Source: Palsa-601 sp052146895 (lineage in GTDB: Bacteria; Actinomycetota; Acidimicrobiia; Acidimicrobiales; Bog-793). Taken from it: a stretch of 22,376 nucleotides of DNA. The notes below the pieces were generated by a model that was given only the letters and a program-made list of their open reading frames with translations, searched no databases and was not told the origin of the DNA. The position numbers and the translations under genes are program-made. The first letter of the stretch is position 1. Every line of letters starts with the position of its first letter. Of this stretch, positions 15,408 through 22,376 are shown piece by piece. The DNA lies in the NCBI GenBank assembly GCA_052146895.1, contig JBKQLZ010000093.1, positions 1-22,376 on the forward strand, read 5' to 3'.

Positions 15408-16538
15408 GTGGCTCCTCAGCGCCAGTGGTTCCAGACCGACTTCTACAAGGTGCTCGGCGTCTCGCCCGAGGCGACCGAGAAGGAGATCACGCGCGCCTAT
15501 CGCAAGCTCGCCAAGCAGTACCACCCGGATGCGAATCCCGGCTCGGAAGACCGGTTCAAGGAGATCTCTGCCGCTTACGACGTACTCGGCGACGCCGAGC
15601 GCCGTAAGGAGTACGACGACGTACGCAAGCTCGGACCTCTCGCCGGCGGATTCGGGACCGGCGGCCACGGCGGCAACAACGGTACGTTCACATTCCGCGT
15701 AGACGATCTTGGCGATCTCTTCGGCGGCATCTTCAATCGTGGCGGCAGGTCGCGCGGTGCCGGCACTCCGGGCGGTGGCGGGTTCGGTGGCCCTCGGCGA
15801 GGCCAGGACGTGGAGGCCGAGCTTCACCTCGCTTTCGCTGATGCCGTCGAGGGCATCGTCACTTCGGTCAACGTGATCTCCAACGCGGTCTGCCACACTT
15901 GCGCCGGCTCGGGATCAAAGCCTGGGTCGATGCCGATCTCCTGCCCGCGCTGCGGCGGGACGGGGACGCTCAACGACAACCAGGGCTTGTTCTCGCTCGC
16001 TCAGCCTTGCCCAGAATGCCGCGGGCGCGGCATGAAGGTCACGGATCCGTGCCCCACTTGTGGCGGGACAGGAGCCGAGCAGCGCCAGCGGAAAGTGAAG
16101 GTCCGTATCCCTTCGGGCGTTGAGGATGGCCAGCGAATCCGCGTGAAGGGCCGCGGGGAGCCGGGCGCGAACGGTGGTCCGAGCGGCGACCTGTTCGTCG
16201 TCGTCCACGTCGGAAAGCACCATCTGTTCGGGCGATCCGGGCGGAATCTCACCCTGAGAGTTCCCATCACGTTTGCCGAGGCCACTCTCGGCGCCGACAT
16301 CACGGTGCCGTCCCTCGGCGAACCGGTCACGCTTCGCATCCCGCCCGCCACGCCGACGGGAAAGACGTTTCGTGTCCGCGGCCGAGGCGTCAAGGCAGGG
16401 AGCCAGCACGGCGACCTTCTCGTGACGGTCGAAGTCGACGTGCCAAAGGAGCTGAGTGACGACCAGCGAGCGGCTGTCGAGGCGTATGCGGAAGCGACGG
16501 AGTCGTCGCCCCGTGACCATCTCGGGGTGAATCGATGA
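15408..16538 (+). CDS. dnaJ: Chaperone DnaJ (Hsp40)
   Basis: The 376-residue co-chaperone delivers substrates to DnaK and stimulates its ATPase. The J domain covers residues about 10-72, with the essential HPD at 39-41 (YHPDANPGSEDRFKE). A Gly/Phe-rich region holds FGTGGHGGNN, GDLFGGIFNRGGR and GGGGFGGP. The zinc-binding region starts at Cys162 and shows four CxxCxGxG-type repeats: CHTCAGSG, CPRCGGTG, CPECRGRG and CPTCGGTG. The C-terminal peptide-binding domains follow, with VKVRIPSGVEDGQRIRVKGRG and GDLFVVVHV. It is thus a full type I DnaJ. The GTG start has AAAGG upstream and is the best placed for the family. It follows grpE by 21 nt, and its TGA overlaps the hspR ATG. Confidence 0.97.
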   Translation: MAPQRQWFQTDFYKVLGVSPEATEKEITRAYRKLAKQYHPDANPGSEDRFKEISAAYDVLGDAERRKEYDDVRKLGPLAGGFGTGGHGGNNGTFTFRVDDLGDLFGGIFNRGGRSRGAGTPGGGGFGGPRRGQDVEAELHLAFADAVEGIVTSVNVISNAVCHTCAGSGSKPGSMPISCPRCGGTGTLNDNQGLFSLAQPCPECRGRGMKVTDPCPTCGGTGAEQRQRKVKVRIPSGVEDGQRIRVKGRGEPGANGGPSGDLFVVVHVGKHHLFGRSGRNLTLRVPITFAEATLGADITVPSLGEPVTLRIPPATPTGKTFRVRGRGVKAGSQHGDLLVTVEVDVPKELSDDQRAAVEAYAEATESSPRDHLGVNR

Positions 16539-17005
16539 CGCAAGCCAGGCCGAGCGACGGCGGGAGCAACGAGCCCACCCGCCCGAGAGCGGTACCCGGT
16601 CCCCGATCCGAGCGCGCACCCCGCGCAGAGCGGGGAGCTCAAGCGGTCTACGTCATCTCCGTCGCCGCTGAGCTCGCAGGGGTGCACCCGCAGACACTCC
16701 GGATCTACGAGCGCCGTGGCTTGCTCGACCCCGCCCGAACCGGCGGTGGCAGCAGGCTCTACAGCGAGGACGACATCGCACAGCTGCGCCGGATCCAAGA
16801 CCTTACGAACGCCGGCGTGAACCTTGAAGGAGTGAGGCGGATCCTCGCGCTCGTCGAGGAGAACGCGACGTTGCTCGAGGCACTGGAGCGCACACGCGAG
16901 GAGGCACGAAAGGCCATCGAGAGCACGCACAGGCAGTACCGCCGGGACCTCGTCCCGGTGCAGAGGACCGCGCTGCCCACCAAGTGGCGGCCGAACAGAG
17001 GTTAA
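16535..17005 (+). CDS. hspR: Heat-shock repressor HspR (MerR family)
   Basis: The 156-residue protein represses chaperone genes by binding HAIR sites, often with DnaK as co-repressor. An N-terminal disordered stretch of about 37 residues precedes the MerR HTH: VYVISVAAELAGVHPQTLRIYERRGLL, then GGGSRLYSEDDIAQLRRIQDLTNAGVNLEGVRRIL. The HPQTLRIYERRGLL motif is the HspR signature. A coiled-coil helix (LEALERTREEARKAIEST) follows. The long N-terminal tail is unusual for this family. The ATG overlaps the dnaJ stop (ATGA), and clpB begins 3 nt after its stop. Repression through the HAIR site at 12434 would be autoregulatory and would cover all five genes. Confidence 0.93.
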   Translation: MTQARPSDGGSNEPTRPRAVPGPRSERAPRAERGAQAVYVISVAAELAGVHPQTLRIYERRGLLDPARTGGGSRLYSEDDIAQLRRIQDLTNAGVNLEGVRRILALVEENATLLEALERTREEARKAIESTHRQYRRDLVPVQRTALPTKWRPNRG

Positions 17006-17008
17006 GAA

Positions 17009-19498
17009 ATGGCACTCGATCCCAACCGTTGGACTCAGAAGACTCAAGAGGCGACCCGGGAGGCTGTCGCGCTCGCGCGGAAGTTCCATCACGTCGAAGT
17101 CGAGCCCGAGCACCTGTTGCTTGCGGCGATTGGCCAGGACGGTGGCGTCGCCATACCCCTCCTGGATCGCCTAGGCGTCTCCCCTCTCACCGTGCGCAAC
17201 CGCCTCGACGAGCGGCTCGGCAAGATGGGGAAGGTCTACGGCGGAGACGAGCCGACGATCTCTCTCGAGCTCAACGATGCGTTCACCCGCGCGCAGGCTG
17301 CGCAAGCCGAGATGGGTGACGAGTACCTCTCGGTCGAGCACCTCATGCTCGCCCTCTGCGACCTGATCGGTGTATCGCGCGATGACCTCCTGAAAGCGCT
17401 GCAAGACATCCGGGGGAGCCACCGCGTCACGAGCCAGAACCCCGAGGAGCAGTACCAGGCACTGGAGCGCTACGGGCGGGACCTGACCCAGGCCGCTCGG
17501 CAGCGCAAGCTCGACCCGGTGATCGGTCGCGACGAGGAGATCCGCCGTGTGATCCAGGTGCTGTCTCGCCGGACGAAGAACAACCCCGTCCTCATCGGTG
17601 AGCCCGGCGTAGGCAAGACCGCGATCGTCGAGGGTCTCGCCAACCGCATAGTCGAGGGAGACGTGCCGGAAGGCTTGAAGAACAAGCGGGTCATCGCGCT
17701 CGATCTCGGGTCGATGGTGGCCGGTGCGAAGTACCGCGGTGAGTTCGAGGAGCGGCTGAAGTCGGTACTGAAGGAGATCACCGACGCCGAGGGCGAGATC
17801 ATCACGTTCATCGACGAGCTGCACACGATCGTGGGAGCCGGTGCCGCCGAAGGCGCGATGGACGCCGGCAACATGATCAAGCCGATGCTCGCACGTGGCG
17901 AGCTCCGCCTCATCGGTGCCACGACACTCGATGAGTACCGAAAGCACATAGAGAAGGACGCCGCGCTCGAGCGCCGGTTCCAGCCGGTGCTCGTGGAGCC
18001 ACCTTCGGTTGCGGACACGATCGCCATCCTCCGCGGCCTGAAGGAACGCTACGAGGTGCACCACGGTGTTCGCATCCAGGACGCGGCCCTCGTGGCTGCG
18101 GCCGTCCTCTCCGACCGTTACGTCACAGGACGTTTCCTTCCGGACAAGGCCATCGACCTGATCGACGAGTCCGCCAGCCGCCTCCGGATCGAGATCGACT
18201 CGATGCCGACCGAGCTCGACGTCGTGCACCGCCGCATCCGGCAGCTCGAGATCGAACAGGTCGCGCTCGAGAAAGAGACCGACCCGGTCTCGATCGAACG
18301 GCTGGAGCGGTTGAAGGCAGAGCTGGCCGACCTCCAGGAGCAGCAGACCGCCATGACGGCGCACTGGCAGGCTGAAAAGGATGCCATCGCCGTCATCCGC
18401 GCTGCCAAGGGCGAGCTCGAGGCGGCCAAGGGCGAGATGGAGCAGTTCGAGCGCGAGGGCGACCTCGCCCACTCGGCAGAGATCCGCTACGGGCGCATTC
18501 CAGACATCGAGCGGCAGATCGACGACGCCACAGGCAAGCTGGCCGAGCTGCAGTCGGAACAGCAGATGCTGAAAGAGGAAGTCGACGCCGAGGACGTCGC
18601 CGAGGTCGTAAGCCGCTGGACCGGGGTGCCGGTCACCCGGCTGGTGGAAGGCGAGGTCGCGAAGCTCGTCCACCTGGAGGACCTCCTCCACGCGCGCGTG
18701 GTCGGGCAGGACGAGGCCGTCACAGCCGTCGCCAACGCCATCCGCCGCAGCCGTGCCGGCTTGAGCGATCCGCACCGCCCAATCGGGAGCTTTCTGTTCC
18801 TCGGCCCAACCGGTGTCGGCAAGACCGAGCTGGCACGCTCGTTGGCAGAGATCCTCTTCGACGACGAGCGGGCGATGGTCCGCATAGACATGGGTGAGTA
18901 CCAGGAGCGCCACAACGTGTCGCGCCTTGTCGGCGCGCCGCCGGGCTACGTCGGCTACGAGGAGGGCGGCCAGCTCACCGAGGCGATCCGGCGCCGGCCG
19001 TATTCGGTCGTCCTGCTCGACGAGATCGAGAAGGCGCATTCCGACGTGTTCAACGTGCTGCTGCAGGTCCTCGATGATGGCCGCCTGACCGACGGTCAAG
19101 GGCGCACGGTCGACTTCACGAACGCGATCTTGATCATGACGTCCAACCTTCCCGGTGACCCGAGGGACTTCTTCAAGCCGGAATTCATCAACCGGATCGA
19201 TGAGATCGTGCGCTTCTGTTCTCTCGAGCGGTCTGACATGTCGAAGATCGTCGACATCCAGCTCAGCGTGTTCGGGAAGCGCCTGGCGGAGCGCCGCCTC
19301 ACACTCGAGGTCAGCGACGCAGCAGAGGAGTGGCTCGCCGAGCGAGGCTACGACCGCTCCTTCGGTGCCCGCCCGCTGCGGCGCACCATCCAACGCGAGA
19401 TCGGCGACAAGCTCGCGGTCGCTCTGCTCGAGGGCAAGTACGTAGAGGGTGACACCGTGCGGATCGACGTCGAAGGCGGAGAGCTCGTCCTCGGCTGA
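17009..19498 (+). CDS. clpB: ATP-dependent disaggregase ClpB, short form
   Basis: The hexameric AAA+ disaggregase extracts polypeptides from aggregates with the DnaK system. Domains in order: Clp N-domain (residues about 4-145), first ATPase with Walker A GEPGVGKT (197-204), FIDELHTIVGAG and GATTLDEYRKHIE; the middle coiled-coil domain (about 395-520); and a second ATPase with Walker A GPTGVGKT (599-606), GAPPGYVGYEEGG pore loop, LLDEIEKAH and the sensor-2 GARPLRR. No ClpP-binding IGF/L tripeptide is visible, consistent with ClpB not ClpA/C. At 829 residues it is shorter than E. coli ClpB (857). Most of the difference lies in one place: seven residues, PGDPRDF, separate MTSNL from FKPEFINRIDE, where the usual segment is near 28 residues. 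It follows hspR after 3 nt. Confidence 0.96.
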   Translation: MALDPNRWTQKTQEATREAVALARKFHHVEVEPEHLLLAAIGQDGGVAIPLLDRLGVSPLTVRNRLDERLGKMGKVYGGDEPTISLELNDAFTRAQAAQAEMGDEYLSVEHLMLALCDLIGVSRDDLLKALQDIRGSHRVTSQNPEEQYQALERYGRDLTQAARQRKLDPVIGRDEEIRRVIQVLSRRTKNNPVLIGEPGVGKTAIVEGLANRIVEGDVPEGLKNKRVIALDLGSMVAGAKYRGEFEERLKSVLKEITDAEGEIITFIDELHTIVGAGAAEGAMDAGNMIKPMLARGELRLIGATTLDEYRKHIEKDAALERRFQPVLVEPPSVADTIAILRGLKERYEVHHGVRIQDAALVAAAVLSDRYVTGRFLPDKAIDLIDESASRLRIEIDSMPTELDVVHRRIRQLEIEQVALEKETDPVSIERLERLKAELADLQEQQTAMTAHWQAEKDAIAVIRAAKGELEAAKGEMEQFEREGDLAHSAEIRYGRIPDIERQIDDATGKLAELQSEQQMLKEEVDAEDVAEVVSRWTGVPVTRLVEGEVAKLVHLEDLLHARVVGQDEAVTAVANAIRRSRAGLSDPHRPIGSFLFLGPTGVGKTELARSLAEILFDDERAMVRIDMGEYQERHNVSRLVGAPPGYVGYEEGGQLTEAIRRRPYSVVLLDEIEKAHSDVFNVLLQVLDDGRLTDGQGRTVDFTNAILIMTSNLPGDPRDFFKPEFINRIDEIVRFCSLERSDMSKIVDIQLSVFGKRLAERRLTLEVSDAAEEWLAERGYDRSFGARPLRRTIQREIGDKLAVALLEGKYVEGDTVRIDVEGGELVLG

Positions 19499-19553
19499 CG
19501 CACTCGGTCGGGCGGCGCGAGGCGTCCGGCGGCGCAGGGCCCGGCCATCTCGA

Positions 19554-19559
19554 TAGATT
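19554..19559 (+). promoter_or_regulatory. -10 element of zwf, probable leaderless transcript
   Basis: TAGATT ends 7 nt before the GTG at 19567 and 4 nt before an upstream GTG at 19564. The spacing favours 19567 as the start. No Shine-Dalgarno sequence is seen. The 65 nt between clpB and zwf also includes GC-rich sequence with no clear terminator. Confidence 0.45.
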
Positions 19560-19566
19560 CGGCGTG

Positions 19567-21090
19567 GTGGACGCCCGGAACCCGTTACGCGATCCCCGCG
19601 ACCGTCGCCTCCCTCGCGTTCCCGACCCGTGCGCGCTCGTCGTGTTCGGCGTCACCGGGGACCTCGCCCGCAAGAAACTCATCCCGGCCATCTACGACCT
19701 CGGCAACCGCGGGCTGTTGCCGCCCGGCTTCGTCCTCCTCGGCTTTGCCCGCCGCGACTGGGGGGACGGCGATTTCGAGCAGGTGGCGAGGAAGGCCGCC
19801 GAGGCGCACTCCCGGACTGAGTTCCGCGAGGACACCTGGAGGCGGGTGGCGGAGTGCATCAAATTCCTCCCCGGGTCGTTCGACGACGACAACGCCTTCG
19901 ACCAGCTCGACCGGACGCTCAACGAGCTCGAGGACTCCCACGGCTGCGGCGGCAACGCCGCCTTCTACCTCTCGATCCCGCCGAGCGCGTTCCCGCTCGT
20001 GCTGAAGCAGCTCGCCCGAACTGGCATGGCCGACGACTCGCGGCGAGGCGGCTGGCGCCGGGTCGTCGTCGAGAAGCCCTTCGGCCACGACCTGTCGAGC
20101 TCGAAGGACCTGAACAACCTCGTCGACTCTGTGTTCGGTGCTGCTGACGTCTTCCGCATCGACCACTACCTCGGCAAGGAGACGGTCCAGAACCTCTTGG
20201 CGCTGCGCTTCGCCAACACCTTGTTCGAGCCGGTCTGGAACTCAAATTACGTCGACTCGGTGCAGATCACGATGGCGGAGGATGTCGGCATCGAAGGGCG
20301 GGCCGCGTTCTACGACAGCACAGGTGCCGCCCGGGACGTGCTCCAGAATCACCTACTCCAGCTGCTCGCCCTGACCGCCATGGAGGAGCCGGTCTCGTTC
20401 GACGCCGACGCGCTACGCATCGAGAAGCACAAGATCCTGAAAGCCATCTCCCTCCCCGACGACATCGAGGCCTCGACCGTGCGGGGCCAGTACGAGCAGG
20501 GATGGCTCGCCGGGGCACGGGTGCACGGTTACCTCGACGAAGAGGGCATCGCGGCGGATTCCACGACGGAGAGCTATGCGGCAGTTCGCCTCGGCGTGGA
20601 GACCCGGCGCTGGGCGGGAGTCCCCTTCTACTTGAGAACAGGCAAGCGCCTCCCGCGGCGGGTCACCGAGATCGCCGTCATCTTCAAGCGGGCGCCTCAC
20701 CTCCCGTTCGCGAAGACCGACACAACGGAGCTCGGGAACAACCAGCTCGTCGTGAGGGTGCAGCCTGACGAAGGGGTGACGTTGCGCTTCGGATCGAAGG
20801 CGCCGGGATCGGCGATGGAGATCCGCGAGGTGTCGATGGATTTCCTCTATGGAGCGGCGTTCACCGAGTCGAGCCCGGAGGCGTACGAGCGTCTCTTGCT
20901 CGACGTGCTGCTCGGTGACAAGACGCTCTTCCCGGATCACGAGGAGGTCGAGGCCTCCTGGACTGTCATCGACCCATTGGAGGAGTTCTGGCAGAGCCGT
21001 AAACCCGAGAGTTACAGAGCGGGCGAGTGGGGCCCGCGCGCGGCCGACGAGATGCTCGCCCGCGACGGCCGCACCTGGAGAAGGCCATGA
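19567..21090 (+). CDS. zwf: Glucose-6-phosphate dehydrogenase
   Basis: This enzyme of about 507 residues oxidises glucose-6-phosphate to 6-phosphogluconolactone with NADP+ and starts the oxidative pentose phosphate pathway. The Rossmann dinucleotide motif VVFGVTGDLARKKLIPAIYDL lies near the N-terminus. The active-site peptide FRIDHYLGKETVQNLLALRFAN, with its conserved Lys and the RIDHYLGKE signature, is intact. Downstream VWNSNYVDSVQITMAEDVGIEGR, GAARDVLQNHLLQLL and a C-terminal DGRTWRRP complete the fold. The length matches the usual 480-515. The GTG at 19567 fits the leaderless pattern; 19564 adds one residue. Its TGA overlaps the opcA ATG. Another operon gene such as tal or tkt usually sits near zwf in actinobacteria, but none is seen here. 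Confidence 0.95.
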   Translation: MDARNPLRDPRDRRLPRVPDPCALVVFGVTGDLARKKLIPAIYDLGNRGLLPPGFVLLGFARRDWGDGDFEQVARKAAEAHSRTEFREDTWRRVAECIKFLPGSFDDDNAFDQLDRTLNELEDSHGCGGNAAFYLSIPPSAFPLVLKQLARTGMADDSRRGGWRRVVVEKPFGHDLSSSKDLNNLVDSVFGAADVFRIDHYLGKETVQNLLALRFANTLFEPVWNSNYVDSVQITMAEDVGIEGRAAFYDSTGAARDVLQNHLLQLLALTAMEEPVSFDADALRIEKHKILKAISLPDDIEASTVRGQYEQGWLAGARVHGYLDEEGIAADSTTESYAAVRLGVETRRWAGVPFYLRTGKRLPRRVTEIAVIFKRAPHLPFAKTDTTELGNNQLVVRVQPDEGVTLRFGSKAPGSAMEIREVSMDFLYGAAFTESSPEAYERLLLDVLLGDKTLFPDHEEVEASWTVIDPLEEFWQSRKPESYRAGEWGPRAADEMLARDGRTWRRP

Positions 21091-22103
21091 CGGTCACGCT
21101 CTGGGATACGACCGGTAGCGATGTCCTGAAGGCACTCGCAGCCGAGCGCCGGGCCGGTGCGATGGTTGCCTCCGGTCTCGCACTCACTCTCGTCGTGACA
21201 GTCGACGAGAAAGATGTCGCGGCTGCTGAGCAAGCGGCGACGATCGCCGCCCAGGCACACCCTTGCCGCCTCGTCATCGTGATCCGCCGGCAGCTCGACA
21301 CCGCCGACCGGCTCGACGCCGAGGTCCAGGTCGGTGGTCGGCTCGGGCCGGTCGAGGCAATCGTCATGCGCATGTACGGGCGGCTCACGCTCCACTCGGA
21401 GTCGGTGGTCCTCCCGCTCCTCGCGCCGGACTGCCCGGTTCTCACGTGGTGGCACGGGCCGCCACCGGACGAGATCGCCACAGACCCCCTCGGCGTGCTG
21501 GCCGATCGACGCGTGACCGACAGCGCCCTCGCGCCCGACCCGGCAGCTGCCCTGCGAAAGCGCGCCGAGGACTTTGCGCCGGGGGACACCGATCTCGCGT
21601 GGACACGGACCACGCCGTGGCGATCGCTCCTCGCGTCATCCTTCGACGCTCTCGAGCTGTCGCCCGCCTCGGCCCGGATCGCAGCGGAGCAGGGGAACGC
21701 CAGCGCTGCCCTCCTCGCCGGATGGTTGGCTCGGCGCCTCGGCGTGGAGACGGCGAGCGAGGACTCGTCCGGACCCGGGATCACCGAGGTCGAGATCGAC
21801 CTGCGCGAATCCGGAGCCGTCCCAGGCACCCAAACCTCCGGTGAGGCTCACTCGATCCGGCTCAGCCGCCCCGACGGCCGGCTCGCGACGTTCTCGCGCA
21901 CCGGTCAGCCCGAGCGCCAGCTCCCGCTGTTGCGACGGTCTCTCGGCGATCTGCTCGCCGAGGAGCTGCGAAGACTGGATGCCGACGAGGTCTACGCCGA
22001 GTCTCTCGAGCAGGCGACCGGCCTGAAGGGATTGTCCAGCCGCTCCTCGCGGCGCACCCACGTGTGGCGAGACCCGGCGCTCAAGGCGGCGGCCGCTACC
22101 TGA
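21087..22103 (+). CDS. opcA: Glucose-6-phosphate dehydrogenase assembly protein OpcA
   Basis: The 338-residue actinobacterial and cyanobacterial accessory protein is known to assist assembly and redox activation of Zwf. Typical elements are VIVIRRQLDTADRLDAEVQVGGR, the EAIVMRMYGRLTLHSESVVLPLL segment, DCPVLTWWHGPPPDEI, and TDLAWTRTTPWRSLLASSFD. An N-terminal stretch, MTVTLWDTTGSDVLKALAAER, is the usual start. The ATG at 21087 overlaps the zwf TGA (ATGA), so translation is coupled and the two products should be made in step. The C-terminus is polar and ends in VWRDPALKAAAAT. This pairing with zwf is the standard actinobacterial order. Confidence 0.93.
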   Translation: MTVTLWDTTGSDVLKALAAERRAGAMVASGLALTLVVTVDEKDVAAAEQAATIAAQAHPCRLVIVIRRQLDTADRLDAEVQVGGRLGPVEAIVMRMYGRLTLHSESVVLPLLAPDCPVLTWWHGPPPDEIATDPLGVLADRRVTDSALAPDPAAALRKRAEDFAPGDTDLAWTRTTPWRSLLASSFDALELSPASARIAAEQGNASAALLAGWLARRLGVETASEDSSGPGITEVEIDLRESGAVPGTQTSGEAHSIRLSRPDGRLATFSRTGQPERQLPLLRRSLGDLLAEELRRLDADEVYAESLEQATGLKGLSSRSSRRTHVWRDPALKAAAAT

Positions 22104-22137
22104 CCAGCCGTTACGCGACCTCTTCGCCGGTGTCACC

Positions 22138-22143
22138 TAGGCT
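22138..22143 (+). promoter_or_regulatory. -10 element of purA, probable leaderless transcript
   Basis: TAGGCT ends 8 nt before the purA GTG at 22152 and no Shine-Dalgarno sequence lies between, so purA probably has its own start separate from zwf-opcA. Confidence 0.5.
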
Positions 22144-22151
22144 GTGCAACC

Positions 22152-22376
22152 GTGCCCGCGACCGTCGTAGTGGGAACCCAATGGGGTGACGAGGGCAAGG
22201 GAAAGCTCACAGACCTCCTCGCGAAGGACATGCGGCTCGTCGTCCGCTACCAGGGCGGCCACAACGCCGGTCACACCATCGTCGTCGACGGCGAGTCCTT
22301 CGCTCTCCAGCTCGTCCCGAGCGGCGTGCTCTACTCCCACACGGTCCCGGTCATAGGCAATGGCGTCGTCGTCGAC
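22152..22376 (+). CDS. purA: Adenylosuccinate synthetase, N-terminal part (runs off the window)
   Basis: The visible 75 residues belong to the enzyme that joins IMP and aspartate using GTP in AMP synthesis. The first motif, VVVGTQWGDEGKGKLTDLLA, is the P-loop that binds GTP and IMP, followed by VVRYQGGHNAGHTIVVDG with its conserved catalytic His and the LVPSGVL segment. The reading frame is open to the window edge with no stop. The GTG start is chosen because the family begins just before VVxGxQWGDEGKGK and because a leaderless -10 lies at 22138. Confidence 0.95.
   Translation, partial: MPATVVVGTQWGDEGKGKLTDLLAKDMRLVVRYQGGHNAGHTIVVDGESFALQLVPSGVLYSHTVPVIGNGVVVD

Noticed and set aside
14604..17113. 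Two long minus-strand frames (14604-15896 and 16001-17113)
   Set aside because: Both are antisense to grpE, dnaJ and hspR and have no recognisable domain.
17171..19393. A 740-codon open frame on the minus strand
   Set aside because: It lies opposite clpB, whose product is fully recognisable. It has no family motif and arises from GC-rich codon bias.

Overview
The window is about 22.4 kb of GC-rich, tightly packed chromosomal DNA from an actinobacterium. The evidence is the dnaK-grpE-dnaJ-hspR-clpB order with an HspR-type inverted repeat (HAIR), a zwf-opcA pair, a Mycobacterium-like dCTP deaminase, and GlnR-type boxes at amtB. Many genes carry a TANNNT -10 hexamer 6-9 nt before the start codon and no Shine-Dalgarno sequence, as in leaderless actinobacterial genes. 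The gene content and the short ClpB variant suggest a deep-branching lineage such as Acidimicrobiia, but that placement is inference. No rRNA, tRNA, CRISPR array, insertion sequence or prophage was seen. Most of the window is core metabolism and stress response, not an accessory island.

Layout. Positions 117-1046 (+) encode a DUF559-type protein with an AbiEi-like N-terminus. Positions 1055-2893 (-) hold a MerR-family regulator overlapping ahcY, and ahcY is split by a frameshift near 1970-1982. Divergent from these, 2970-5814 (+) holds dcd and a large membrane-anchored Fe-S reductase. Positions 5811-9487 (-) hold, in transcription order, amtB, gpmA, a P-II protein gene and a stand-alone cyclic-nucleotide-binding protein. 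The amtB upstream region has a near-canonical four-part GlnR operator, and a weaker similar array precedes the P-II gene. Positions 9792-12305 hold four small genes: two membrane proteins, an ACT-domain protein and a NUDIX hydrolase.

Positions 12384-19498 (+) hold a terminator, the HAIR-overlapped promoter and a five-gene chaperone operon. Genes in it overlap by ATGA or are separated by 3-21 nt. HspR would bind the HAIR and close a negative feedback loop on DnaK, GrpE, DnaJ, HspR itself and ClpB. Positions 19567-22103 (+) hold zwf and opcA, overlapping by ATGA, for the oxidative pentose phosphate entry step. The window ends inside purA (from 22152).

The most notable points are the recurrent leaderless start architecture, the GlnR-like arrays at amtB and the P-II gene, an 11-codon leader ORF coupled to the P-II gene, a duplicated -10 region before gpmA, low-complexity tandem repeats in the GrpE N-terminus, a ClpB with a contracted loop in its second ATPase domain, and the ahcY frameshift. 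I found no convincing wholly new multi-gene system.
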